Below are positions 33,233 to 42,211 of a stretch of 64,000 bases of DNA, piece by piece. Under the pieces are notes generated by a model. It worked only from the letters and a program-made list of their open reading frames with translations, had not been told where the DNA came from and searched no databases. Source of the DNA: Brotonthovivens ammoniilytica (lineage in GTDB: Bacteria; Bacillota; Clostridia; Lachnospirales; Lachnospiraceae); NCBI RefSeq assembly GCF_025566885.1, contig NZ_JAOQJQ010000002.1, positions 620,001 through 684,000 of the forward strand. Direction: 5' to 3'. The position numbers were made by a program, and so were the translations under genes. Every line of letters begins with the position of its first letter. Position 1 is the first letter of the stretch.

Positions 33233-33937
33233 ATGAAAAATAGCAGATTGGAAGTTATTGAAATAGAAGATATTAAAGTCTCTGTTCAGAGAAAAAATAT
33301 TAAAAATATGTATCTTCGGGTAAAGGCTGAAAGGGGAGAGGTAAAGATCTCTGCGCCTTTATCTATGAACAGGGACCGGATTGTCCGTTTTATTTACAGT
33401 AAGCTGCCCTGGATTCGTCAGCATCTGGCATCTGGAAAAGAAAAGGAAATACCTAAGGAAATTAATTATCTGACGGGAGATACGGTGAAGCTGTGGGGAC
33501 AAAAATACAGCCTTGTGGTCCAGCCAAAGATCTCCGGCAGTAAGGTTTGTGTTCAGGGAGAACAAGTTATTTTAAAAGCCCCTGTAGACAGTACATTTGA
33601 AGAACGGGAAAAAATCTGGCAGGACTTTTGCCGAGCGGAGCTGAAAAAGAGGATACCTGGTCTGATAAGCAAGTGGGAGCCTGCAATGGGTGTGCAGGTT
33701 TATCAGTGGAATGTAAAAAAGATGAAAACCAGATGGGGCAGCTGCAATATCGCCAAGAAGCGCATCTGGCTGAGTTTAATGCTGGCGCAGAAGCCAAAAG
33801 AGTGTCTGGAGGAAGTGGTTGTGCACGAGATGGTGCACTTGCTGGAGGCAGGGCATAATAAGCGGTTTTACGGATATATGGATCGTTTTCTGCCCCAGTG
33901 GCGGCTCTGGGATCAGTGGCTGAAACAAATTGTATAA
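33233..33937 (+). CDS. YgjP/SprT-like zinc metallopeptidase (DUF45)
   Basis: 234 residues. The gluzincin motif is H198-E199-x-x-H202, with third ligand H208 in AGHNKRFY. Upstream lies the family-typical KMKTRWGSC. The N-terminal part (RKNIKNMYLRVKAERGEVKISAP) is also standard for YgjP-type proteins. There is no signal peptide, so it acts in the cytoplasm. The natural substrate is unknown. It is the last gene of the run that starts with the MATE gene. Confidence 0.9.
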   Translation: MKNSRLEVIEIEDIKVSVQRKNIKNMYLRVKAERGEVKISAPLSMNRDRIVRFIYSKLPWIRQHLASGKEKEIPKEINYLTGDTVKLWGQKYSLVVQPKISGSKVCVQGEQVILKAPVDSTFEEREKIWQDFCRAELKKRIPGLISKWEPAMGVQVYQWNVKKMKTRWGSCNIAKKRIWLSLMLAQKPKECLEEVVVHEMVHLLEAGHNKRFYGYMDRFLPQWRLWDQWLKQIV

Positions 33938-33943
33938 ATGTGG

Positions 33944-33993
33944 TTGACATATATAGATAATCTACATAAGATATATATAGACAATCTATATAT
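33944..33993 (+). promoter_or_regulatory. Promoter with duplicated palindromic operator for the VanZ-domain gene
   Basis: TTGACA (33944-33949), 17 bases, then TAAGAT (33967-33972). The 15-mer TATATAGAYAATCTA occurs at 33950-33964 (in the spacer) and 33974-33988 (past the -10), 24 bases apart. The second lies in the perfect palindrome ATATATAGA-CAA-TCTATATAT. Both copies would block RNA polymerase when bound. Confidence 0.75.
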
Positions 33994-34004
33994 GGAGGGA
34001 CACG

Positions 34005-35453
34005 ATGAGACTATCAGACATTGTACATATGGCGGGAGATTATGTAGTATTAGGTATAGGTGCTGTAGTAGCTGCGGCGTTGATACTGGGGCTGGGGTAT
34101 GGCCTGGTTTACCGGAAAGCTATGAAGGGAACCAGGACTTTTTCAAAAGTACAGCTTTTGTTTGCAGCGTTGTTTTTAATTTACCTGGTTGTGCTTGCCG
34201 GTGCAACTTTTCTGGGACGAGCGGGAATCGGATATGGAGGGCTGTCCGGACAGGGGCTGTTTCGTTCTTATCTGGATGCATGGCAGCATTTCTCAACAGT
34301 GGAATGGAGAAATCTGATTTTAAACATCTGCCTGTTTATCCCCATGGGGATTTTGCTGCCGCTGGTTTTTCCTGGAATGAGAAGGTTTTTTAAAGTATAT
34401 TTGACCGGATTTTTGGTAACTGTTTTTATTGAATTATTTCAGAAAATCAGCGGAAGAGGCGTGATGGAAGCAGATGATATTCTGAATAATACAGTGGGAA
34501 CCATGATTGGCTATGGGCTGGTTATGCTGGTCCTTTTGGGGATTGCATCTGCAGGGAAGAAAAATAATCAGCAAAAGCCCATGAAAACTATTAGAAACGG
34601 GATTTGTCTCCAACTTCCTTTGATTTTTACAGCTGCAGCTTTTCTCTTAATATTTACAATCTATAATCAGAAAGAACTGGGAAATCTGGCTTACAGGCAG
34701 ATACTTCCTGTTAATATGGAAGGCGTCACAGTTGAAAGTAAAATTACATTTTCAGATCAGACTCAGAATACCTGGATTTACCGGACCAAGACCGGGAGCC
34801 GTCAGGATGCAGATCAGATGGCGGAGTCATTTTTTACAGCTTTGAATACAGAGATTGATGAGACCAGGACAGACCCTTACGATGAAAGCGTGTTGTACTG
34901 GTCGGCAGATGGAAAGTACAGCTTTTGGGTTCACTATGCGGGAATGACCTGGGAGTTTACAGATTTTGATCTGCTGGAAACCGAGAGTGCCACAGAGCTT
35001 TCTGGTGAGGAAGCTGCGCAGCTGCTTGGCAGTTATTCTGTGAATTTACCGGCAGGGGCAGCCTTAGAAGCGGACGGAACAGACAGTTACCGGATAAAAG
35101 CCCGGCCGTCAGCAGACGGAAGCAGCACCTTTGGAGGGGAATTTCGCTGTGAACTGACGAAAGACGGAAAAGTAAAAAGTATTAATAACCACTTAATTAC
35201 ATATACGCCGTACCGTTCCTGCGGGATTGTGTCGGAGCAGCAGGCATATGAAAAACTGCAGCAGGGATACTTTAATGATCCGGGGGAAGTTTTGCGGATT
35301 ACAGTTTTGGGTGTGGATATGGAGCTGGCAATGGATTCTAAAGGCTATGCACAGCCGGTTTACAGATTTGAGGTTCGCATGGATGGTTCCGGGGAGCAGG
35401 AGATTGTCATTCCGGCTTTAGAGAGGCAGACGGGAGAGGATGCAATAGAATAG
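34005..35453 (+). CDS. VanZ-domain membrane protein with C-terminal extracellular domain
   Basis: 482 residues. The N-terminal ~190 form a VanZ-like domain of about 5 helices, with the motif NLILNICLFIPMGILLPL and later ELFQKISGRGVMEADDILNNTVG. Another helix (about 205-222) leads to a ~260-residue acidic outer domain similar in style to YcdB/peptidase-propeptide proteins (SGEEAAQLLGSYSV...SEQQAYEKLQQGYF). VanZ relatives change glycopeptide susceptibility by an unclear route. GGAGGG lies 7 bases before the ATG. The operators upstream suggest inducible expression. Confidence 0.85.
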   Translation: MRLSDIVHMAGDYVVLGIGAVVAAALILGLGYGLVYRKAMKGTRTFSKVQLLFAALFLIYLVVLAGATFLGRAGIGYGGLSGQGLFRSYLDAWQHFSTVEWRNLILNICLFIPMGILLPLVFPGMRRFFKVYLTGFLVTVFIELFQKISGRGVMEADDILNNTVGTMIGYGLVMLVLLGIASAGKKNNQQKPMKTIRNGICLQLPLIFTAAAFLLIFTIYNQKELGNLAYRQILPVNMEGVTVESKITFSDQTQNTWIYRTKTGSRQDADQMAESFFTALNTEIDETRTDPYDESVLYWSADGKYSFWVHYAGMTWEFTDFDLLETESATELSGEEAAQLLGSYSVNLPAGAALEADGTDSYRIKARPSADGSSTFGGEFRCELTKDGKVKSINNHLITYTPYRSCGIVSEQQAYEKLQQGYFNDPGEVLRITVLGVDMELAMDSKGYAQPVYRFEVRMDGSGEQEIVIPALERQTGEDAIE

Positions 35454-35640
35454 CCTGGGGCTTTCAGGGAAGCAGGAAAATGCCGGTAAAGTGAAATAAA
35501 AATGCGAAGAACGGATATATTCTGCCCGGTAATAATACAATCCGGTGCAAATGTAGTCGGGAAAAATACGATATTTCCTTGAATTTTTGGATTCTTTATA
35601 TTATTATTGGAAGCAGTGGGTTGCTAAAGAAGGTCCAGCT

Positions 35641-35736
35641 ATGGATAATGAAGTACGGAAAAAACTGGAATGTGGTAATTGCAACTGTATATTTGCTTTG
35701 AACTGTGTAAAATATGGAAGTTCAAAATACAATTGA
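35641..35736 (+). CDS. Candidate 31-residue Cys-rich peptide before a radical SAM gene
   Basis: ATG 35641 is 7 bases after AAGAAGG and the frame stops at TGA 35734-35736, 16 bases before the radical SAM start. The peptide has an N-terminal charged part (MDNEVRKKLE), then four cysteines in the spacing C-x2-C-x-C-x5-C, then Tyr and Ser. It could be a precursor peptide for the SPASM-type enzyme, a small metal-binding protein, or a chance frame. I rely on the ribosome site, composition and place only. Confidence 0.4.
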   Translation: MDNEVRKKLECGNCNCIFALNCVKYGSSKYN

Positions 35737-35752
35737 TAAAAGGAGAGATAGT

Positions 35753-37159
35753 ATGAACGCAAAACATGCGGCAGGAAGAAAAGCTTTTGAAGTAGCTTTT
35801 AACGGAGTATATAAATTTATTAATAAAGATCGCGAAAAAAATCTTGTAAAGCTGATGAACCTGGCACGTAAAGTTGCCGGCAAGAACTTTCCTGATTATT
35901 TCTGGGATAATGCGGATGAAATTCTTGGAAACCCGGAAGAAAAATGGACACAGATGATTTACAATGCATTAGAGAGACTTCATCCAAATGTAATAAAACA
36001 GCATGTGTTAAATATGGGATATGAAGCAGGACTTACAGGATTTAAAAAGGTTAGAGAAAACCGCGAAAAATATGGCTGTAATGTACCATGGGTTATTCTG
36101 ATGGATCCTACCAGCGCATGTAATCTGAAATGTACCGGATGCTGGGCCGCAGAATACGGACATCAGCTTCAGCTTACCAATGAAGAGCTGGATAGAATTA
36201 TTACAGAAGCAAAAGAGCTTGGTATTCATTTCTTTGTTTTAACAGGCGGAGAACCAATGGTTCGTAAAAAAGATATTCTGATGCTTGCAGAAAAACATAA
36301 TGACTGTGCATTCCATATCTTTACAAATGGTACACTTATTGATGAACCATTCTGTAAAGAGGTACAAAGACTTGGAAATCTTTCCTTTGCAGTGTCTGTA
36401 GAAGGATATGAGGAGACAAATGATGACAGACGTGGTCCTGGTGTATATCAGAAAGTTATGAATGCACTGGAGCTTATGAAAGAGTACGGTCTGTTATACG
36501 GCGTTTCTATCTGCTATACAAGCAAAAACTATCAGGTAGTAACATCTGATGAGTTTTTACAGATGCTGGTTGACAAAGGTGCGATTCTTGCATGGTTCTT
36601 CCATTACATGCCGGTAGGAAAAGACGCATCTACAGATCTTTTGCTTTCTCCGGAACAAAGAGAGTATATGGTAAAACGTGTTCGTTTTGTCAGAAGCAGA
36701 AAATGCCCCATTAAATTATTTACTCTGGATTTCCAGAATGATGCAGAATTTGTTGGAGGATGTATCGCAGGCGGTAAGAACTACTTGCACATTAATCCAA
36801 ACGGTGATGTAGAGCCATGCGTATTTATTCATTACTCTAACGTTAATATTAAAGAGCATTCTCTGCTTGAATGTTTACAGCAGCCATTGTTTATGCAGTA
36901 TCACGACAATATGCCGTTTAATGACAATCAGCTGCGTCCATGCCCGATGCTTGAGAATCCGGAAATGATTAAGAAGATGGTGGAAGCTTCCGGTGCAAAA
37001 TCTACAGATATGCAGGTGCCGGAACCAGTAGATGATCTGATTGCAAAAACCATTCCGTATGCTGAGAACTGGAAGCCAACAGCAGATAAACTCTGGAATG
37101 AGCGTCAGGAAGAAATTAAAGAAATCCAGCGTGCCCGTGATGAGAAATACGGAAAGTAA
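35753..37159 (+). CDS. Radical SAM enzyme with SPASM-like C-terminus
   Basis: 468 residues from ATG 35753 behind AAAGGAGAG; upstream ATG 35714 has no site. The N-terminal ~105 residues are helical. The radical SAM cluster motif is C123-x3-C127-x2-C130 in SACNLKCTGCW, and a GGEPM motif follows near 165. The C-terminal part has GGCIAGG.NYLHINPNGDVEPC (about 334-356) and later CPML, like auxiliary-cluster SPASM domains. Known SPASM enzymes modify peptides or proteins; other related clades act on lipids or sugars. The substrate is open. Neighbours are a small Cys-rich ORF and a glycosyltransferase. Confidence 0.85.
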   Translation: MNAKHAAGRKAFEVAFNGVYKFINKDREKNLVKLMNLARKVAGKNFPDYFWDNADEILGNPEEKWTQMIYNALERLHPNVIKQHVLNMGYEAGLTGFKKVRENREKYGCNVPWVILMDPTSACNLKCTGCWAAEYGHQLQLTNEELDRIITEAKELGIHFFVLTGGEPMVRKKDILMLAEKHNDCAFHIFTNGTLIDEPFCKEVQRLGNLSFAVSVEGYEETNDDRRGPGVYQKVMNALELMKEYGLLYGVSICYTSKNYQVVTSDEFLQMLVDKGAILAWFFHYMPVGKDASTDLLLSPEQREYMVKRVRFVRSRKCPIKLFTLDFQNDAEFVGGCIAGGKNYLHINPNGDVEPCVFIHYSNVNIKEHSLLECLQQPLFMQYHDNMPFNDNQLRPCPMLENPEMIKKMVEASGAKSTDMQVPEPVDDLIAKTIPYAENWKPTADKLWNERQEEIKEIQRARDEKYGK

Positions 37160-37228
37160 TATACTTTTAAATTCCATAAGACCATCATAATAAATTCTTA
37201 ATAAACAGAATAAGAAAATGATAAGAAA

Positions 37229-37281
37229 CCCCTGCTATACTTGGTGTCAAGATGAAAAAAGATACTTAAGAATAGCGGGGG
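37229..37281 (+). promoter_or_regulatory. Stem that could hide the glycosyltransferase ribosome site
   Basis: CCCCTGCTAT (37229-37238) pairs with ATAGCGGGGG (37272-37281) with one G-U pair. The right arm contains the only purine-rich site before ATG 37290. This suggests translational control or a leader fold; no known riboswitch class is recognised. Confidence 0.45.
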
Positions 37282-37289
37282 ATTTGTTT

Positions 37290-38543
37290 ATGACATTAGC
37301 TACGCAGATAACAAACTGGATTATATTAGGAGTTTTGGTGATATGCTTTGCGTATCAGGCAATATACTGGCTCTTTCTTTATATAAAGAAAGATAAACCT
37401 CATAAAGAAGTAAAGGAACATCGCTTTGCTGTTTTAATAGCGGCAAGAAATGAGGAGGCAGTGATTGGCCAGCTGATTGAAAGCATTAAAATGCAGAAGT
37501 ATCCGGCAGAACTGATTGATACATATATAGTGGCGGATAACTGTGACGATAGTACAGCTGAGGTTGCGAGGTCAAAAGGGGCCGTTGTTTATGAACGGTT
37601 TAACAAAGTGAAGGTTGGGAAAGGATATGCTCTTAACTATCTGCTTAACAATATGGAAGAAGATGGTCTGAATGATTACGACGGTTATTTTGTTTTTGAT
37701 GCTGATAATCTGCTTGAAAAGAATTACATTAAGGAGATGAATCAAACGTTTTGTGACGGTTATCGAGTGATTACAAGTTACAGAAATACAAAAAACTTTG
37801 GTTCTAACTGGCTGACTTCAGGATACGGCTTATGGTTTCTGCATGAAGCGCAGTGGCTGAACCGTGCCAGAATGCTTTGCGGGAGCAGCTGTGCGGTATC
37901 CGGAACCGGTTTCTTTTTCTCCAGAGAAATCCTTGAGCGGATGGGAGAATGGAACTGCTATCTGTTAACAGAAGATATTGAGTTTACTGTTTCTCAGATC
38001 TTGCAGGGAGAAAAGATTGGTTACAATAAAAATGCAGTATTTTATGATGAACAGCCTGAGAAATTTGTACAGTCCTGGCATCAGCGGGAGCGCTGGGTGA
38101 AAGGCTATCAGCAGGTGTTTCAGAAATATGGAAAACAGATTGCAAAAGGAATTTTTAAAGAAAAGAATTTTTCCTGTTTTGATATGACCATGTCCATCTG
38201 GCCGGCATTCTTTGTAACTGCATTTACCATTGCGGCAAGTCTTGCATTGATTATAATTGGAATACTGGCCGATCAGGATATTTCCTTTGTGCTGTATAAT
38301 GCCGGACTGAATTTCCTGAAAACCTATGGACTTATGGCTCTTTTAGGGGCATACACCGTATTTACCGAGTGGAAACGTATCCGGGCCGGAGCAGGAAAAA
38401 AGATGCTTTCTATTATTACTTTTCCGGCATTTATGTTCACATTCGCGCCCATTGCTTTTGTAGCGCTGGCTAAAAAGGTTGAGTGGAAGCCCATTGAGCA
38501 CCATTGTACCGTGCACTTATCTCAGCTGCATATAAATGAATAA
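37290..38543 (+). CDS. Membrane glycosyltransferase, family 2, processive type
   Basis: 417 residues from ATG 37290 behind GGGGG. TM1 (about 8-30) precedes the GT-A domain: LIAARNEEAVIGQLIESI, DADN near 137-140, LTED (D,D,TED motif) and QRERW (Q-x-x-R-W) near 268-272. Several C-terminal helices (about 300-395) follow. This pattern is that of cellulose/hyaluronan/poly-GlcNAc synthase-like enzymes. The product is unknown. It has its own terminator. Confidence 0.87.
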   Translation: MTLATQITNWIILGVLVICFAYQAIYWLFLYIKKDKPHKEVKEHRFAVLIAARNEEAVIGQLIESIKMQKYPAELIDTYIVADNCDDSTAEVARSKGAVVYERFNKVKVGKGYALNYLLNNMEEDGLNDYDGYFVFDADNLLEKNYIKEMNQTFCDGYRVITSYRNTKNFGSNWLTSGYGLWFLHEAQWLNRARMLCGSSCAVSGTGFFFSREILERMGEWNCYLLTEDIEFTVSQILQGEKIGYNKNAVFYDEQPEKFVQSWHQRERWVKGYQQVFQKYGKQIAKGIFKEKNFSCFDMTMSIWPAFFVTAFTIAASLALIIIGILADQDISFVLYNAGLNFLKTYGLMALLGAYTVFTEWKRIRAGAGKKMLSIITFPAFMFTFAPIAFVALAKKVEWKPIEHHCTVHLSQLHINE

Positions 38544-38567
38544 TCTGGTATAACCTAAATGTAACAG

Positions 38568-38600
38568 GGGACTGTAAGAATCATCAAGCAGTCCCTTTTT
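38568..38600 (+). terminator. Rho-independent terminator after the glycosyltransferase
   Basis: GGGACTG (38568-38574) pairs with CAGTCCC (38589-38595) and is followed by five T. Confidence 0.85.
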
Positions 38601-38735
38601 CTTTGTTGTAATCTTTTTGAATTTGCTTACAAAATAACTATAAAAATACAGAAATTCTTGTTATAATAAAAACTGATATGTATTCTGGAGAAAAATTTCC
38701 GGAATCGAATGTTAAGAAAGGCAGGTGTGGCGTGT

Positions 38736-39677
38736 ATGCTGGCAATTTACAGAACAGATGATTGTGTGATTCATGAAATGGAAGAGTTTCAGGAGGGAGC
38801 ATGGGTCAGTCTGGTAAACCCTACAATGGAAGAGAGCCAGGAAGTTGCAGAGGCGTTTGACATTGATATTACAGATATACGGGCTGCCCTGGATGAGGAA
38901 GAAAGCTCCCGTATTGATCTGGAAGACGGCTATACACTGATTCTTGTGGATATTCCCACAACAGAAATCAGACATGAGTCAAAGACATATACAACAATTC
39001 CTCTGGGTATTATTCTGACACCTGAAAATTTGATTACAGTATGTACAGAGGAGACTCCCATTCTTCAGCATTTCATTCAGCGGAGGGTAAGGGAATTCAG
39101 CACAAAGAAAAAGATGCGTTTTGTATATCAGATACTTTTCCGCACAGCGGCGCTGTATCAGAGTAACCTGAGAATTATAGATAAAAAGAGAACAGAGATT
39201 GAGGAACGTGTGGGTGATAATACAGAGGATGTAGATTTAATTGAACTCCATGAGCTGGAGTCGACACTGGTTTATTTCGCCACTTCCCTGCGGGCAAATG
39301 GTGTGGTGCTAGAGCGCCTGTCCCGATACAAACGTTTAGAACAGTATCCGGAGGATAAAGAGCTTCTGGGGGATGTCATCGTTGAGAATCAGCAGGCGAT
39401 AGAGATGACGGCTATTTATCGAGACATTATAAAGGGTACTAGAGAGCTGATGTCTTCTGTGATTGACAACAGACTGAATAATGTTATGAAGTATCTGACC
39501 TGCATCACTCTTGTAATGGCTATTCCTACAATTATTTCCGGTATTTACGGTATGAATGTAAACAGTAAGGGGATGCCTCTGGCCAATGCCCCCAATGGAT
39601 TTGCCATTATCTGCGGAATTATTCTGATTATATGTATTGTGGCGCTGATAGTTATGAAGAAGAAAAAAATGATGTAA
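38736..39677 (+). CDS. corA: CorA-family Mg2+ (divalent cation) channel
   Basis: 313 residues from ATG 38736; a start at 38709 is possible but less typical. The cytosolic N-terminal funnel domain includes the family's long helix. Two C-terminal helices (about 250-275 and 287-308) follow, with the selectivity motif YGMN just after the first. The end is the usual basic KKKKM. It takes up magnesium along the membrane potential. TATAAT at 38662 is a likely -10. It has its own terminator downstream. Confidence 0.93.
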   Translation: MLAIYRTDDCVIHEMEEFQEGAWVSLVNPTMEESQEVAEAFDIDITDIRAALDEEESSRIDLEDGYTLILVDIPTTEIRHESKTYTTIPLGIILTPENLITVCTEETPILQHFIQRRVREFSTKKKMRFVYQILFRTAALYQSNLRIIDKKRTEIEERVGDNTEDVDLIELHELESTLVYFATSLRANGVVLERLSRYKRLEQYPEDKELLGDVIVENQQAIEMTAIYRDIIKGTRELMSSVIDNRLNNVMKYLTCITLVMAIPTIISGIYGMNVNSKGMPLANAPNGFAIICGIILIICIVALIVMKKKKMM

Positions 39678-39715
39678 AAAAGACCATTGCTGTGAAGGCG
39701 GCAATGATCTTTTTT
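39676..39715. terminator. Bidirectional terminator between corA and the ABC permease
   Basis: AAAAAAGA-C-CATTGC and GCAATG-A-TCTTTTTT form a stem with one mismatch, flanked by A and T runs, between two converging genes. Confidence 0.8.
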
Positions 39716-39751
39716 GATTCCAGGAAATTCCTGTCGTGGCAGGATTCTTTT

Positions 39752-41329
39752 TTATTTGTCCAATAGTTTTACGGAATATAACTTTTTATAGAGCAGAAAC
39801 GTAATAATCAGTACGATTCCGGTGGCAATGCTCATAATTATATAACTGCTTTTGGGAATGATAAAGCAGAGAATACATGGAATAACGCTGCTGAGTCCTC
39901 CTAAAACAATGGTTATAAGCACAGCGGCAGAATTTTTTACCGCCTCCTGCTCATTTTTCCAGTCATATTTTGGGAAGGCTGTGTTAAGGTACATGCCCAG
40001 TACCGAGATATACAGTGCATAAATAACTGGTACAATAATTAAAAATACTGCTCCCACAGTGGTTACATCCATCCGGATGCCTAAAAGAATAATACTGATG
40101 ATCAGCAGAGGAAGGATGACGGTGAGGTTCATGGCTATTTTTGCCCGGAAAATATCTATGGCTCTTACCGGAAGCATATACATCATCCAGCGGTGTCTGC
40201 CTTCTATGGATAAGGCAGCGGAAGTTGTGGAGCTTAAGCTGACTAAAACGGAGGCAATCATGGGCAGAGCGTGTTTTAGCATAAGCTGAAAACCGGGGAT
40301 GCCTGTCTGGTTTTCCAGAGAGTCAGGAGAGACGAAGATCAAAGCGATAGCCAGCACCAGCAGCAAAACCATACCAATGGAGGAATTCAGCGCATAAACG
40401 GTGCAGGAAAAATAACGGCTGATTTCCCGTTTGTACATGGCAATAGCCTGGGAGGAGCTTTTCAGCCGGATATTTTTTGCGCGTCCGGTACGGGTTGATA
40501 AAAATGAAGTATTCATACGTCTGTAAAAGCGGGATACAACTATTACAAACAAAAATGTAATCAGAACAGAGAGCAGGGCATATAAGAGGAAATATCCCGG
40601 GCTGGTGCCGGTTACTGCAAGGGCGGCCAGGTTTGCAGGAGGATAAAAGCGGCTGGCAATATCTGAAAGCCAGGTTCCGAAATTTTTAAATTGGTCTGCG
40701 GAAATATTTTGGAGCTGCATACTTCCAACAACAATTAATACAATAACTGCTGTGCTGAGAAACAGTGAAAAAATATTTTTTTTCCTGGAGCGGGAAGTAA
40801 CTGCGCTGATCAAAACGCCCAGAGTAAGGGAAATAATCATAGGGATTACCGGGATAAACAGCGTACATAAAATAAAAATAACTGCCCCTGCCTTACCCCC
40901 GGGAACGCTGAGGGCATATGTAATGGCAGGAGGAAGCGACACAAGCAGACAGATGCCCAGGTTTAGAAGGTAAACTACAGTCAGACGGCTTAGAATGACA
41001 TCTGAGTTTTTCACCGGAAGGGACATCACCATATCATAATCCTTCAGTCCGATCAGGACGCCGGAGCTTTTCAGGAAGGTTAAAATTAAAATAATAACAG
41101 AACAGATTAATACAGCTGTCACCGGAAGGCTTGCAGCAAGGCCCAGGCTGGCCATGCCCGCACTGTAGAGTCCGCTGTAAAAAAACAGCAGAAACGCAAG
41201 AAGACAGCCTACGGCAACAGCTCCCTGGCTGCGTCGTTTTTCTTTTGGGTCCTTTGAGAAGCGGGCGCGGTTTAAGCTAAACAGTCCGTACATCTGTATT
41301 CTAAGTAAAATAAAATATTTACTGTTCAT
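39752..41329 (-). CDS. ABC exporter permease, ~12 helices
   Basis: 525 residues, very hydrophobic. It opens MNSKYFILLRIQMYGLFSLNRARFSKD, typical of large permeases of the ABC-2 'putative exporter' group in Clostridia. A helix pair near 150-200 and the loop KNSDVILSRLTVVYLLNL follow, with a SIEGRHRWMMYMLPV segment in the second half. It overlaps the ATPase gene by 11 bases. The substrate is not known; no adaptor is nearby. Expression may be tied to the divergent MarR gene. Confidence 0.82.
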   Translation of the reverse strand: MNSKYFILLRIQMYGLFSLNRARFSKDPKEKRRSQGAVAVGCLLAFLLFFYSGLYSAGMASLGLAASLPVTAVLICSVIILILTFLKSSGVLIGLKDYDMVMSLPVKNSDVILSRLTVVYLLNLGICLLVSLPPAITYALSVPGGKAGAVIFILCTLFIPVIPMIISLTLGVLISAVTSRSRKKNIFSLFLSTAVIVLIVVGSMQLQNISADQFKNFGTWLSDIASRFYPPANLAALAVTGTSPGYFLLYALLSVLITFLFVIVVSRFYRRMNTSFLSTRTGRAKNIRLKSSSQAIAMYKREISRYFSCTVYALNSSIGMVLLLVLAIALIFVSPDSLENQTGIPGFQLMLKHALPMIASVLVSLSSTTSAALSIEGRHRWMMYMLPVRAIDIFRAKIAMNLTVILPLLIISIILLGIRMDVTTVGAVFLIIVPVIYALYISVLGMYLNTAFPKYDWKNEQEAVKNSAAVLITIVLGGLSSVIPCILCFIIPKSSYIIMSIATGIVLIITFLLYKKLYSVKLLDK

Positions 41330-42044
41330 GCTCTACTACCTCCATGAAGACGTCTTCTAGGCTGCTGGAACCCTTTACCTCTTCCATAGTTCCGCTGGAA
41401 ATTAATTCGCCGTTTTTGATGATAGAAATTTTATCACATAATTTTTCGGCGACATCCAGCACGTGAGTGGAAAAAAAGATGGCGCTGCCCCTTTGGCAAA
41501 GTTCCCTCATAATTTTTTTTAAGTGGAAGGAGGCTTCCGGATCAAGGCCTACAAATGGTTCATCCAGAATCAGAAGTTTTGGTTCGTGCAAAAGAGCACC
41601 GATTAATGCTGTCTTCTGCTTCATCCCGTGGGAATAAGAGCTGATCAGATTCCCCAGACTGTCACTGATTTCAAAAAGCTGTGCGTACCTGTGGATGCGC
41701 TCAGACCGGTCATGGGCAGAAACCTCGAACATATCGGCCATATAGTTTAAATATTGAAATCCGGTAATGTAATCATAAAGATCGGGGTTATCAGGGATAT
41801 AGGCCAGCTTTTTTTTGCAGGCCACAGGTTCCTTTTTCACGGAGCGGCCGTCAATGAGGATTTCGCCTTCTTCAAAGTCCATAACACCGGCAACTGCCCG
41901 GATTGTAGTTGTCTTTCCGGCGCCGTTGTGTCCGATAAAACCGTGGATTTCACCTGCCAGAACAGTAAGGTTGATATGATTGGCTGCTTTTTTGCCTCCG
42001 GCATATATTTTTGAAAAGTTACTAATTTTCAGAATTTCATCCAT
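41319..42044 (-). CDS. ABC transporter ATPase for the adjacent permease
   Basis: 241 residues. Walker A GHNGAGKTTT is near residue 38, signature SYSHGMKQK near 135 and Walker B LLILDEPFVGLDP near 154. H-loop STHVL is near 190. The signature is SHGMK, as in CcmA/NatA-type exporters, rather than LSGGQ. It is first in the pair and lies divergent from the MarR gene with a 167-base gap. Confidence 0.9.
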   Translation of the reverse strand: MDEILKISNFSKIYAGGKKAANHINLTVLAGEIHGFIGHNGAGKTTTIRAVAGVMDFEEGEILIDGRSVKKEPVACKKKLAYIPDNPDLYDYITGFQYLNYMADMFEVSAHDRSERIHRYAQLFEISDSLGNLISSYSHGMKQKTALIGALLHEPKLLILDEPFVGLDPEASFHLKKIMRELCQRGSAIFFSTHVLDVAEKLCDKISIIKNGELISSGTMEEVKGSSSLEDVFMEVVEHEQ

Positions 42045-42138
42045 AGGAATCTCCTTTGCAATCAGTTAATATTTTACGTTAGAATAGTATCATTTTGAGA
42101 ACAGGATTGTCAACGAAACGAAACTAGGGAAAAAGTAC

Positions 42139-42191
42139 TTGACAATAGTCTGATATCGTACTAAAATCTCATGTAGTCCGATTACGGACTA
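42139..42191 (+). promoter_or_regulatory. Promoter and two palindromic operators of the MarR gene
   Basis: TTGACA (42139-42144), 17 bases, TAAAAT (42162-42167). An imperfect palindrome AGTCTGATATCGTACT sits in the spacer (42147-42162), and a perfect-arm palindrome TAGTCCG-ATTA-CGGACTA lies at 42174-42191. Their similarity and spacing (about 28 bases) fit MarR dimers repressing their own gene and the MATE gene behind it. Confidence 0.75.
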
Positions 42192-42211
42192 GTAAATTTG
42201 GAGGTGGTCTG

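Noticed and set aside
33938..34393. 151-codon ORF overlapping the VanZ-domain gene
   Set aside because: Out-of-frame shadow; the VanZ frame has the ribosome site and family motifs.
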